A stretch of 64,000 nucleotides of DNA from Paludibacteraceae bacterium (GTDB taxonomy: Bacteria; Bacteroidota; Bacteroidia; Bacteroidales; Paludibacteraceae): contig JAFTOD010000002.1 in the NCBI GenBank assembly GCA_017451525.1, positions 1 through 64,000 on the forward strand, in the 5' to 3' direction. The notes beneath the pieces are model-generated. The model saw nothing but the letters and a program-made list of their open reading frames with translations, was not told the DNA's origin and ran no database searches. Below are positions 52,031 to 63,700 of the stretch, piece after piece; position 1 is the stretch's first letter; every line of letters starts with the position of its first letter. The position numbers and the translations under genes are program-made.

Positions 52031-52196
52031 ATCGTCGGGCATGGGCTTGTCGCATGACCGACGCCAGTTGACGTCGTTGGGCGACCGCCATCCCTCCTCT
52101 TAACTCGGACTCACGAAGTCCTCGTTAGTTTTTTTCGAGAGTTGAGTGAGGAGAGCCCTCCATGCCTAAGAGGGGATAATAGTTGATTTAATTTAC
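52031..52196 (-). other. structured groES-groEL spacer
   Basis: The 166-base spacer has several short inverted repeats, including GAGGACT/AGTCCG around TCGTG, GACG/CGTC near 52060, and a CCTCACTCAACTC / GAGTTAAGAGG pairing. It may form RNA hairpins that set the relative yield of the two proteins; this is inference. No coding sequence is seen. Confidence 0.5.
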
Positions 52197-52472
52197 TTAT
52201 TTCAAAATTGCCAACACGTCGCTTTGACGCATGATGAGGTATTTCTCGCCGTCGTATTCGAGTTCGGTGCCAGCGTATTTGCCGTATAGTACGGTGTCGC
52301 CCTCTTGGAGGAGCATTTTCTCATCTTTGGTTCCCTCGCCTACGGCGATTACTTCGCCACGAAGTGGCTTCTCTTTTGCGCTATCAGGGATGATGATACC
52401 GCCGATAGTCTTCTCTTCTGCCGCCATTGGTTTTACCAACACGCGGTCTGCTAATGGTTGAATTTTACTCAT
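52197..52472 (-). CDS. groS: co-chaperonin GroES
   Basis: The protein is 91 residues with [19 protein letters not shown] at the N-terminus, the mobile-loop [15 protein letters not shown], and [18 protein letters not shown]. GroES caps the GroEL chamber. It is the first gene of the operon. Its upstream region holds a tandem 23-bp repeat array, and I find no standard TAnnTTTG promoter there. Confidence 0.97.
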   Translation of the reverse strand: MSKIQPLADRVLVKPMAAEEKTIGGIIIPDSAKEKPLRGEVIAVGEGTKDEKMLLQEGDTVLYGKYAGTELEYDGEKYLIMRQSDVLAILK

Positions 52473-52508
52473 AGTATGTTTTTTTTAGTTCGTTTTACTC
52501 ACGTTGTT

Positions 52509-52599
52509 GGCTCGCTTCGCTCACGAAAGTGGCTCGCTGTCGCTCACGAAAGTGGTTCGCTGTCGCTCACGAAAGTGGCTCGCTGTCGCTCACGAAAGT
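52509..52599. repeat. four 22-23-bp tandem repeats upstream of groES
   Basis: Units run 52509-52530, 52531-52553, 52554-52576 and 52577-52599, nearly identical, each containing CTCACGAAAGTGG (a CAC-GAAA-GTG tetraloop hairpin). More degenerate relatives continue to about 52700. No unique spacers exist, so it is not a CRISPR array. Apart from this and the terminator at 52736, the 52473-52793 gap shows nothing. Confidence 0.88.
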
Positions 52600-52735
52600 G
52601 GTTTCGCGTAGCCATTGTTCGTGCCCTGAGCACCATTATTCGTCGCTTGCGATCACCTTTCGTGCTATCAGCACCATTTTTTCGCGACTCTGCCGCCATC
52701 GTTCGCTGTTTTATGTACAAACTTCGTGCCAAAGA

Positions 52736-52768
52736 CTAAAAAGACTGCCAAAGTGGCAGTCTTTTTAG
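52736..52768. terminator. terminator of the M6 protease gene
   Basis: A perfect 14-bp stem (CTAAAAAGACTGCC with GGCAGTCTTTTTAG) with loop AAAGT lies 26 bases past the stop of the minus-strand protease gene. Confidence 0.9.
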
Positions 52769-52793
52769 TGGTAGTTTAGGGAATCCAATTATC

Positions 52794-55700
52794 TTACTTC
52801 GCTTTATACACGGCGTAGTAGGTGATGTCGGCGGTAACTTTTTTTCCGTCTGGGCTATTGAACAAGTCGGCAGGTGGGCAGAATGGGTTTTGATAATCCT
52901 TGATAGCTGTCCAGCCTACAAACTCTTTGCCATTGGTACCACCAACTTCGGTGCTTGGCATCTTGAGTCCTTCGCCAGAAGTATAGCGATAAGTAGCTTC
53001 AGCATCGGTCAATACGACGCCGTCGGCAATCCATGTGACACCCAATTTGCCATCGCTAACCATCTCCGAACTTACATATACCATGTATGTCGCAGTAGCG
53101 GTCTCGTAGGTGGCTGTTTGAGCGAGAGTAGCAGTGATGGTGGTGAAACCAGCAGATACACCCAATACTTGTCCTGTGACGGGATCTACCGTAGCAATTG
53201 CAGGGTCAGCACTGGTGTATGCCACCTCACCATCGTGCTCGCCTTTGTCCACCACAACTGTTTGGGACTCGCCTGTCTTTAAGTCTATTTGTGCTTCAGC
53301 AAAGCTTGGAGTCGCTTTCTTGCGCACAACGGTGATGTTGTAAGATGCAGTGGCTGCACTATATTGCTCTGCTACTGCGGCTACAGCTACGGTGATGGTG
53401 GTGTTGCCTGCTGCCAAGGCAGTCACTTGACCATTGGTCTCATTTACTGTAGCTACATTCACGTCGCTACTGGTGAAGGTCTGTGCACCAGTAGAGTTGC
53501 ATTCCAAGTCGTTGGTATAGGTATCACCAATGGTCAGTACCTTATTGGCATCAGCAAATTCAAGGGTAGGTGCAGTAGTCAAATCAATAGTGCCATCGCA
53601 ATCGGTAGAGTAGTACATATAGGTGGTAGCAGTACCTGCGGTGTAGGTGACCTCCAGTCTGTTGAGGTAGAGGCGCGAAGAAGTGGTTGTTCCTTTGCAA
53701 GTGAACAGTACGCTGCTGGCATCGAGTCCCGACTTGGTGAATGTACCATTTGCACTAATGGATTGTGCCGCACTGGTGCTACCTGCATCTGCCTTGTAGG
53801 TAACAGAGGTAGCCATGCTGGAACCGATAGTAATGGAGTTAATCTTTGCACCTGTTTTGGCAGTGACAGTCAGTGTACCACCATTTTGATAGATACGGAT
53901 TTCACCATTGTTGATGGCAGGAGGGGCAGTAGCTGTACCTTGCGCTGCGGCATAGGAGATATAGGTATCCATATTAGCCGATGTAGCGGTAAAGTTGGTC
54001 ATTGTGGTGGTAACTACATTGGCGCTACCTGTTTTCTCCAAAGCATATACGGCATAGTAGGTGGCATTGGCTGTCACTTCCTCGCCCGCAGTGATAAACT
54101 CTGGTGCTTGGGTGTCGTGGTGATAGTCGTTGGTAGCAATCCATCCAACAAACTGCTTGGTATTGGAACATGCATCAGGGGTTTCGGTAGGCAATGCCAG
54201 TTTATCGCCTTCGGTGTAGGTGACCTTTGCAAACTGGCTGCCATTAGCCATCCATGTGACGGTGTATTTCGCCAAATCTGTAATAGTCAGTTGGTATGAC
54301 GCGCTGGCAGCATTATTGTATGTGCCTTCTGCCACAGAAGCGGTGATGGTGACGGTACCTGCCTTGTTAGGGGTGACTACGCCACTGCTGTTGACGGTAG
54401 CAGTCTCATCATCGGATGAGGAGTAGGTGATAGTACCATAGGTGGTAGTAGCAGGGTTAGAGAATGGCTGGTTGACCTTAGTAGTTTGGTTGCCTGCTTT
54501 GCTAAAGGTAATTACAGGATCTTGCTTTACGATTTCGCCTGTTTGGCTCACGTAGAGGTACAGTCCCTTTTGTGCCGAAGTATAGGTGCGGAAGCGAGGG
54601 CTGCTTGCATTGTATTGCAGCAGTGTACCATCTGCCTTTAATCCTATTTGCGTCTTGCCGTCGGTACCTACAGCGATAGTCCAAGTATAGTTGGTATCAT
54701 CCCATTTCAGTGCAGAAGTTGTACCTGATAGTTTCTTACCTTCGCTGTTGGTCAGTGTCCATGCGCCTGCGCTTTCTCCCAAGGTGAAGATAGAGATATC
54801 GGTATTGGTCTTTTGGGTAGTGATCTCAGTGCCGTTGACGGTGAAGCCTTCGGTGACGCTAGCTAGATAAGTGTTGCTCATTAATTGTCCTGCTACGGCT
54901 GGTGTTTCGGCATATACCAGAATACACTTTGCACCTACTTGCAACATCGCTGTATTGGTCAATCGCGTAAATGTGATGGCGTTCTCAGGGTCAATCTCTG
55001 GCATGATGTAGATAGCCACATCGCCCGTTACATTAGGAATGGTGAGGGTGGTGCCGCTATAGGTAAAGTCTTTTGCTACTCCTCCTATCTCTACCTCAAT
55101 ATTTTCTTCGGTCAGCACATATCCCAATGCAGGCGTTACGGTGAGGGTGATTGTACCTCCTTTGGCTACTGCACCTGTTTCGCTGCTGACGGTAGCGTTT
55201 TCGTATAGCACCTCGTATGTCCATCGCGCTTTGGCGGCAGTAGCCGTGATGGTGATGGAGTTGCTGGCATTGCCAGTGATAGCTGTGCCCTTGATGGTGA
55301 TGAACTGATTGTTGTTGGATAGGGTGAAATCCGTGCCATTGGTCAAAGTGGTAGCGCCTAACTTCACGCTGACGGATGTAATATCGTAGCTGGCATCAGT
55401 AGGAATGATATTGGCGGTGAGTGTCGCGCCATTGGCCACGCAGTCGCTGCTTGGGGTGATGGTACATTCAGTACCATTGGTGAGAACACTATGGCATGCG
55501 GCATTGTCGATATAGGTGAGTGTGATAACGCCACCGCTCTCGGTGATGTCCAACAATGGCTTACCGCTCACGCCTTCCCAACGGGTAACTTTCTTGGTAC
55601 CAGGGAATGGGTCGGCGCCTGTACCAATGCCTGTAGTCTTGCCCGAAGCAGAGACTATTGCATAGCGTATAGTGCCGTCGGTATCGTTCGGACCATTGGC

Positions 55701-57728
55701 TTCCCAAACACTTTGGTCATACATAATCTTCCAAATCACCAATCCGTGTCCGGGTAGGTAGGCATCCCAACCCGATTGTTGGCGGTTCTCTATATAATAT
55801 ACGGTGTTGGTGGAGGTGGCGGTGAGCAATGAGTTGCTTGTAGCAATCTGATACCCTTGGAATCCGCTGGTACCTGCTGCTTGCAGGGTCAATGTCTGTG
55901 CGGTATTGTCTGGGTTGACGGGTGTTTTCCAGCCGAGGAAGTACTTATCGTAGATAGTGTAGTTAGGTGGAGTTCTACCTTCGTTGTTGTAACTTCCGCC
56001 ATCCATGATGTGCCATGCGCCCGGTGTAGCTTCGTCCTCGTAGTTCTGACCATAGTCGATGTCGTATAGGTCAGGCAGACCTATTACGTGTCCAAACTCG
56101 TGTGCGATAGTACCTATACCTGCTCGTTTACCTGATGAGCCATCCAGCTCACCAGAGCAGGCATAGTTGTTGATGGTTTTGCCATCGAATTTGCGTTGGC
56201 TGGTGGAGTAGGAGCAGTTGTCGTAGTAGTATGCGCTGGCAAGATCCCAGTTGTGCGGCCATATGGTATTGTCCGCACCGCCGTCGGCTTCGCCTTTGCC
56301 CGCATAGACGATATATACGAAGTCCACATAACCGTCATCATCGTTGTCGTATTGGGTGAAGTCCACACCATAGCTGGCATTTGCGATACTACATGCTTCT
56401 ACTACCATGTCGCCAGGTAATACGTCGTTGCCACTGGCGTCGTTGCCGCCGTAGTGGGCTACGTTATATTCAAGTGTGACAGGACCTATTACATCAAAGT
56501 CGGGTTTGTATTGTCCGTCGGACTGGTCAGAGAAGAACTGGCGTACCGAACCTGTAGCGCCATTGTAGGTGTAGTTGTCGCTATTCATGAGTTCGTTCAT
56601 AGCAGCTTGGTTGTTGGCATTGGCAAACTTACTATTGTTGAAGTTCACCAAGATGACCAATCCTCGTGGTGCGAGGTTGACGCTGCCTACTGCTTTGTTG
56701 GGGCGCGATTGCAGCATACGCGATGCTTGGCGGCGTGCCTTGATGGTGGCAGGAGTAGGTTGGCTCTCCACCACGCGCCAGTAGCCCAGTGAGTCGCATT
56801 TGACCACGTTGCCGCTGCGGTCTTGCCAGTAGTGGTAGAACTCATCACCCGTGAGTCGCACCTCAATGGTAGTGCCGTCGGGTTGCGTTTTGGTTTGCCA
56901 TCCTGGTCTTGCAGGTACGGCATAGGATGCGGTGGCTATTATGCAGAGCATAAATAGGGTAGCTATGCGCTTGCGGAATCTCAGCAAGGCATATGCAAGG
57001 GACATGCATAGGATAAATAGCCAAGGCACATCGCCCACTGGGGTACCTGGTTCGATTGGGTTCTCTGGTAAGGTACCGCCACCGAATGGGTCGCCCGCAT
57101 TGCGGCGGTTGGTGATTTGGCTCATGCCACCATTGATGCTATATCCAGGGTCGTAGGTGGTGGTAGCTAATGGAGCTACTGAGGCATCAGCCGAAGTGGA
57201 GCGACCTGCCGAGCGCATAGGCAATGCGTGGGCAGTGTAGGTGGTAGCGCCACTATGTTGCTGCGCAGCAGCAGCTTGGTGGTCGTTGGTGCGATGGGTG
57301 GTAGCGTGGCTATTGCGCTTAGGCATAGGCATGCTGACCGCCAATGCGGTGGTAGGGTTGCTGACTGGTGCCGCGTGGAAAAGCTGTGTAGTGCCATCGG
57401 TATAGCCGTAGCCAGATTCACCAAAAGTGGTGACAGCGGGCTGATGGAACACACGGTCGGAATATACGCTACCGCCATTCGACTGCTGTACAGGCGCAGC
57501 ATACGCTGCGTGTGCAGGGTTGGGGTGCTCTACCATGTATCGGGGTGTCACCGATTGGAAAGTGGTGCCAAAGTCCAATAGCGATGGAGATGCTGAATGG
57601 TGGTATGTACTGAAGGTGGCTTCGCTATATACGATATTGTTGGTATCGCGAACAACATAGGTGATACATGCAACTGCCAACACGCAAGCGAGGATAACTA
57701 AGAATGGTATATAATTTTTGATATTCAT
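52794..57728 (-). CDS. giant M6-family metalloprotease with Ig/InlB repeats and fused N-terminal module
   Basis: The protein is 1644 residues. Residues 1-240 are a membrane segment plus a Ser/Thr/Ala/His-rich low-complexity region and PVGDVPWLFILCMSLAYALL. Residues of about 242-272 look like a second, internal signal peptide (RKRIATLFMLCIIATASYA). The M6 (immune-inhibitor-A-like) protease follows: LVILVNFNNSKF, GATGSVRQFFSDQSDGQY, QYDNDDDGYVDFVYIVYAG and the zinc site HEFGHVIGLPDLYD (His543, Glu544, His547). Beyond are Ig-like Big_2 domains, beta-sandwich segments and InlB-type repeats ending in AVYKAK. It would be a surface or secreted endopeptidase. An in-frame ATG at 57005 could start a normal M6 precursor. 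It lies 62 bases after the giant gene at 57791. Confidence 0.85.
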   Translation of the reverse strand: MNIKNYIPFLVILACVLAVACITYVVRDTNNIVYSEATFSTYHHSASPSLLDFGTTFQSVTPRYMVEHPNPAHAAYAAPVQQSNGGSVYSDRVFHQPAVTTFGESGYGYTDGTTQLFHAAPVSNPTTALAVSMPMPKRNSHATTHRTNDHQAAAAQQHSGATTYTAHALPMRSAGRSTSADASVAPLATTTYDPGYSINGGMSQITNRRNAGDPFGGGTLPENPIEPGTPVGDVPWLFILCMSLAYALLRFRKRIATLFMLCIIATASYAVPARPGWQTKTQPDGTTIEVRLTGDEFYHYWQDRSGNVVKCDSLGYWRVVESQPTPATIKARRQASRMLQSRPNKAVGSVNLAPRGLVILVNFNNSKFANANNQAAMNELMNSDNYTYNGATGSVRQFFSDQSDGQYKPDFDVIGPVTLEYNVAHYGGNDASGNDVLPGDMVVEACSIANASYGVDFTQYDNDDDGYVDFVYIVYAGKGEADGGADNTIWPHNWDLASAYYYDNCSYSTSQRKFDGKTINNYACSGELDGSSGKRAGIGTIAHEFGHVIGLPDLYDIDYGQNYEDEATPGAWHIMDGGSYNNEGRTPPNYTIYDKYFLGWKTPVNPDNTAQTLTLQAAGTSGFQGYQIATSNSLLTATSTNTVYYIENRQQSGWDAYLPGHGLVIWKIMYDQSVWEANGPNDTDGTIRYAIVSASGKTTGIGTGADPFPGTKKVTRWEGVSGKPLLDITESGGVITLTYIDNAACHSVLTNGTECTITPSSDCVANGATLTANIIPTDASYDITSVSVKLGATTLTNGTDFTLSNNNQFITIKGTAITGNASNSITITATAAKARWTYEVLYENATVSSETGAVAKGGTITLTVTPALGYVLTEENIEVEIGGVAKDFTYSGTTLTIPNVTGDVAIYIMPEIDPENAITFTRLTNTAMLQVGAKCILVYAETPAVAGQLMSNTYLASVTEGFTVNGTEITTQKTNTDISIFTLGESAGAWTLTNSEGKKLSGTTSALKWDDTNYTWTIAVGTDGKTQIGLKADGTLLQYNASSPRFRTYTSAQKGLYLYVSQTGEIVKQDPVITFSKAGNQTTKVNQPFSNPATTTYGTITYSSSDDETATVNSSGVVTPNKAGTVTITASVAEGTYNNAASASYQLTITDLAKYTVTWMANGSQFAKVTYTEGDKLALPTETPDACSNTKQFVGWIATNDYHHDTQAPEFITAGEEVTANATYYAVYALEKTGSANVVTTTMTNFTATSANMDTYISYAAAQGTATAPPAINNGEIRIYQNGGTLTVTAKTGAKINSITIGSSMATSVTYKADAGSTSAAQSISANGTFTKSGLDASSVLFTCKGTTTSSRLYLNRLEVTYTAGTATTYMYYSTDCDGTIDLTTAPTLEFADANKVLTIGDTYTNDLECNSTGAQTFTSSDVNVATVNETNGQVTALAAGNTTITVAVAAVAEQYSAATASYNITVVRKKATPSFAEAQIDLKTGESQTVVVDKGEHDGEVAYTSADPAIATVDPVTGQVLGVSAGFTTITATLAQTATYETATATYMVYVSSEMVSDGKLGVTWIADGVVLTDAEATYRYTSGEGLKMPSTEVGGTNGKEFVGWTAIKDYQNPFCPPADLFNSPDGKKVTADITYYAVYKAK

Positions 57729-57790
57729 AATCGTATAGTTTTAAATGATTTACTTTCTTGTTTTCACTGTTTGTTATCAGTTTCGATGTT

Positions 57791-60700
57791 TCACATTTTC
57801 TGTCCCATTCCGTTATATACATTGCCATCTCGCAAGATATAGAGGTGGTCGTTGTAAATCACTTTTCTCACTTCCTCATCGCTACCGATAGCGTTAGGCA
57901 AGTCGGTAGGAGCATTCTGCCGTGGTACGGCATAGATGGCGAATCGTGAGTTGGATTGTGTACGCTCGCTATAGAAGGTATAGTCGGTGTAGAGCAGGTT
58001 GGTGAGTTCGCCTGTCTGGTAGTCCACCAAGACGAGTTGCTCATACTGCTCGTTCAAGAGGTCGATGCTGGAGGTAGCTTCGTTGAGGCGGAAGGTATAT
58101 TCACCTTGCTCTGGTGCACGGTAGCCTACAGGTATCACTTGCATGCTGCTGCGGATAGCCAATGCTTGGAAGGCGAGTGGGGTGTTATCCTCCATCAGGG
58201 TATATACGCTGAGGTTGTATGCCGAGCCGAAGAGTTTCTCCAAGTCGCGTCCAATCTCGTATGCATCGCTGTAGCGGTCGCAGATGATGATACCTGTTTG
58301 GTCGGAGTTGTGGTTGTCGCTGAGGATAAGGTCCACGTCCATCTTCACTGGTCGCTCTTCGGCATTGCGAGCTGCTATGCTTGCTGGTGCCTGCTGGCGA
58401 CCTGCGGTGGTGAAGTTCATCGTGCCGCCAGTGCCTACTTGCACGAAGAAGCTCCATTCTGGGCTGAGCTTCACTTCGCTGAGCTTGTGTTGGCTATAAT
58501 ATGCGAAGTCGTATGCAGGTACGGTTACGTATGGCACTTCTTCGTCGGTATATTCATAGCCACCTTCTATAATCAATTCACCGTTGATATAAGCCAAGCC
58601 GCCATCGTTAGCTACATTGCCTCCAGCAAAGCTGGTGAGGTATGGGTTGGCTACGAAGTTCCATCCTGCGTGACGTTGGTGCTCGGTGGCAGCTGCGCCT
58701 GCGTGAGCAGTCACGGCGATGGTGTTGCGTACGGTGGTGCCTACTTCGGCTTGCTCGCCGTTTTGGAACCACGTATTAGGTACGGTCATCGGGATACGGA
58801 TAGTAGCGGTGTCTTTGTCTGGATAGGTGAGTGCTGTGATGATGTATCCTACGCCCGGTTGTAGCGTTGAATCGCGCAAGACTCTTACCCAGTTATTCGT
58901 TTTGTCTTCGCCTACTTTAGCGCGGCGTGCACCGTCGTAGGTTTTGATTGCGAAGTGCGTACCGTAGGTGGATGCTGCTGCTAATACAGGATCCAGATAC
59001 TCTACATACTGATTGTTCTTCGTTGCAAATGGTACAGCGAATGGGTAGTAAGTCTTGGCATTGACAATCAAGTCGAGGTTGATCTTGTTGCTATTTCTTA
59101 CCAAGGTAGCACCTTCAGGCACCCATACGGTAGGCATCTTATAGCTACCATCTGCTTGGAGACCGCCCTTGAGAGTGAGGGAGTTGATGGTGGTAGTGCC
59201 TGGTTGGATATTCAGGGTTGTTCCGCCATATACATAGATGTCGGTACCTGCCAAGTCTTCGATGTCGGTAGGTAGGGTGGTGACATCGCTGGTGGTTTCC
59301 ATTTTCCATTGTGCGTAGAGGGTGGTGTCCTGAGTAAGGATGAAAGTGTCACCTGGCTCGAAGGTGTGTCCACCGTGTGGTTGGGTCATCCAAATATTTA
59401 GGAACTCGCGACCGAGGTTGGTATGATCTTTCACTACGTCGCCGCAGTTAGGTACGGTATGCAATGAGTTGACAGGCAATACGATTGTTCCATCGCTGCT
59501 GCATGAGGTAGAGTAGCCCCCATGGAAACCGTAGTAGGTAATGGTGTACTCCGCGCAACCAGTGGTATAGTCGGTAATGTCGGCATCTCCGTCTTTATTG
59601 GCAGTAACATAGAACTGCATATCGAAGTCACCATTATCGTTTGCTTCTAAGTAAGGAACGAAACCAATATACCTTTCACCTTCATCGTACTTACTATCAG
59701 TATGGTCAAACCATTCTACATAATGGCTAGTATTGCCACTTTGCATATGGTAGGTTTTGTCTTTTCCTCCTACAGGAGAAAGTGTCCAATAGTCTTTTGT
59801 GGTTTCTAACAAAAGTCTTCTATATCCATTATTAACCGCACGAATGTATTTTCCTCCTTGTTCAAATACTATTCCTCCACCTTCTTTTGTTAGGGTCCAA
59901 ATACATGTGCTATGAGGCGTATTGATTGTTTCATCGAAAATAGATACTTCGTCTCCAGAAAGACCAATTACTCCTTGTGATGTAATAGAGATAGTGCGAG
60001 ATGAGATAGCTTGACCTGCTCCTCCACTTGCGTCCATTGATGCGACTGCTACAATAACAACTTTTGAACCGCTCTCTATGTCTTCAATTGCAGCTTGTGT
60101 TGAGAAGTTATTGATTGTAGCAAATACGGCGTAGTAGGTGGTATTTTTGGTTGGTACGGTTTCTTCTGTGATATATACAATGCCTTTACCGTCGGAAGGC
60201 ACGATATTGCTCTCGGTCCAACCCATAAAGGTCTTGCCTGCACATGCGACAGGAACCTCTGGTACAGGGAGTGTGCCGATGGCAGAGTTCTTGGTTACAG
60301 AACGAGGACCTAAGCCCGTGTTGGTTTTGCCACTGACGTTCCATGTAAGTACCCATGCGTTGTCAAGAGGTTTGACGGTGATTTCATATGTTGCAGTTGC
60401 TCCCATATAGGTGACAGTGACTGTGTATGTACCTACTTCATTCATGTTATAGCCAGAGAAATGTGCGAGAGCAGTCACATCTTGTGGTTCACCTTCATCG
60501 AAATGGGCTGTGACAGTACCACCGAATGCAAATTCATCTGTAACGAAGAACTCGGTTGTGTAGTTAGCAATCTCAATGCTTTCTACAGTTTGGCAAATTG
60601 TGGTATAGTCGCTGTGAGCATCACTACCGCTACCAAATTCAATGTCGAAGTAGGTCTCGTTTCCTGCCGTTAGGTTGCTTGTCGCATAGGCTTTGAACGC

Positions 60701-63700
60701 GTTTGCTTCTGCACTATAGGATAGGGCACGGGAGTTATCTTTGTCTGATGTAATGCGCCATGAACCATTAGCGCCTGCGGAAATAGTCCATGTACTGGCT
60801 GTAGTTGACAAATCTGTCTTACTGCTGTGTCCTATAGCATTTGTTCCTTGTTTAATAGTATATGAGCCATCTGCATAGGTCAATATATAATCTGAGGCAG
60901 TAAGAATATCGGTAGTACTACTAAGTTTACTGCTACTTACGCCACCTTGTGCATAATGGTTTGTGCCATCTACATTGGCGTACATCTTGAATGTACCGCT
61001 TTCGCCGAGCACAAACTCTGTACCGCCTGCACCTGGTGTGGCGAAGACTGCGTAGTAAGTGGCAGTAGCAGTGACTGGAGTAGTTTTGGTAGTAAAGATG
61101 TCATCTGGTGCTGTGGTGGCGTGGTAATAACCGCTATGAGTGGTCCAGCCCACAAACTCTTTCACACCATCGCAAGATGCTGGAGCAGTAGGTACTACGA
61201 GTGCATCTCCGTGGTTATATGGTACTCCTGTTTCTACACCATTGTTGCTCCAAATCACGGTGTAGATGTTGGGCTGCCATACTGCGGTGAGGGTGATGTC
61301 GGTGGTTACATTCTCAATAACATCGCTTGGGTTATACGTGTTTACGCCATCTGACCAGTGGAGGAATGTATTTCCATCTTTTGTAGGTGCTTCATCGCAG
61401 ATAGTGTAGTCGCTGCCTCCCTCTACGCGTGTATCGGTACAGTGTCCACCATCGCCATCTGCAAAATCGTAGGTGATAGAGTAGGTTGGAATACAAGAGG
61501 TAGAGTAGGCTGTGTAGCCTCCACCGCCAGTAGCGTACTTTTGGAGATAAGTAGCAGATTGTCCTGACGTATAGCAAGCAAAGATAGGACTTCCGCTATT
61601 GGCGTTGTAGCGGAGGATGTTGCGAGATGCTTTTCCTGTACAAGTAATGACTGCATTTTTATTAATGGCATCAAATGAAATACTGAATACAGAATAAGCA
61701 TCTGCGGTTGTTACTGCTTTTAAATAGTTGTTGCTTGTTGTCGACGCTGCAGTTAAAAATCGATCATTATATGTACCACCATCTGCGATTTGGAATGTCC
61801 ATGCGCCTGCAGAACCTCCTAAGATAAGGGGGCATATGATAGAAGTAGAACCAGGGAAATTATTGCCTCCATCCCATGTGGATAGATATGTACCCTCGGT
61901 CGCTGCGCTACTGATAGCGTAGGTGGCACCAGCTTCGAGGTCAGAGGTAGATGTAACGGCTGTCCATCCTTCTCCGCCACCGCCACTACCTGCTGCGAAG
62001 ACAGCATAGAAGGTTTGGGTTGCTGCGAGGGTGACTTCTGCGCCGAGTTCGTAGTAGTTAGATGTTGGTTTCGTATCAGTCTCAGCCACTTCTACGGTGC
62101 TCCATCCTACCAATTGCTTGCCGTCGCACGATTGCGATGAGGTAGTAGGTAGAGTGTACTGGTCACCGACAGAGTAAGTATCAATTGTGGAGGTTACGCC
62201 CAATTGAGAGAGTGTAATAGTGGCTGGAGATGCAGCTGCACTTGTGGTGAATACATCGGATACTGCTTGAATACTATTGGTGTATGTAATGCCATCACCT
62301 ACAGCAACAACGCCGAATAAATAATTAGTTTCTGGGTCTAAATCAGACACAGTTTTAGTAATTTCAGTTAGTCCTGGATATTCTGCTATAACTTCATCAT
62401 TTTCACCATAAACAGAAACAGTATAACTACTTGCATTTGCAACTTCGCCCCATGAGAGAGTTGCAGAGGTAGAAGTGATGTTTGTAACATTCAATCCAGT
62501 TGGTGTCGCTAATTGGCTCGGTTCTGTGCTACCGCAATCAGGAGTAGAATGGTAGTAGGTGGTGGAAGAACTGCCGCCACCAGAGGTTGTGTAGATGACT
62601 TCGATAGCAGTAATACGCACTTGGCCATTTGTTTCACCTCCCGTATTTCCTACACCAAAAGTAGCTGATGTAGCATTTATAGTAGTTGCAGTACCTGAAC
62701 TTACATCATCTTCATTATAGGTCAAAACACCTGTCTTGCTAACCGAATATGTGACCTTTACCGTTTTTATCGTACATCCTGTAGCTGCTGAAAGAGTGAG
62801 GGTAGCATTTTCAGTTTGATAAAAACGCCAGTTGGTACCGCTTGTATAGTATTTACCTGTATTAGTTCCGGTACTTGCAGTTGCAGTTATATTTTCATCA
62901 ATTGTAACTGACGTGTATTTCGTATCATTATTCCAACTATGCGCAGTTGCATAGTCAGCAATAGAAACTTCCGCTGTTGCTTCTCCACCACCTCCGCCAC
63001 CACTGGTGGTTACTGTTCGTTGATAAACAGCGTAGAGGGTGATGTCGGATGTTGGTGAGTATGCACCAGCAGCGATAAGGGTTGGCTCTGTCGTTGTTTC
63101 TGTAGTAACTGCAGAAGTTGTTTTCCAACCAGCGAACTCCCAATCACCACAATCCAATGTAGGTGTAGGCAATGTGACACCTGCACCAGCAGATGCTTCT
63201 GTTACGGATGCAGCACAAGTGCCAGAACCTGCATTGAGGGTGACGGTGTATTTAGGAAGCTCTAATGTTTTGAAATTAGTTTGTGTTCCATAAGCGGTAC
63301 CATTGCCGTTAGTTGCATAAGGGCGAACATAGTAGGTTGTATTAGCCGTTAGACCAGTAAGTTCCTTAGTGAAGGCAGTACCTGTAGTTGTGTATGTTGT
63401 ACCCACTTGCTCTTTGGTATTGCTAATCGTAGGATTACTACTTGTTCCATATACAAAACCATAGCTTTCAATAGAACATCCTGCAGAACCCAGCGAGGTT
63501 ATACCACCTGAACAAGATACTGTCGCTGTAGTAGTTGTAACACTGCTGTTGCTACCCGCAGAAACAGTTGGGTTTGTGGTACAAGTTGAAGCTACATCTG
63601 ATTTATAATAATCTACCTGTGAAATTGTGATCAAACCATTGCTTGAACCTTGGGTACAAACAACCTCAATCTTGTAAAAAAGATTAGCAGTAGGTGATGC

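Noticed and set aside
52473-52560. CIRCE heat-shock operator before groES
   Set aside because: No TTAGCACTC-type inverted repeat is present.
52509-52599. Possible CRISPR array
   Set aside because: Units are directly adjacent with no unique spacers, and no cas genes are present.
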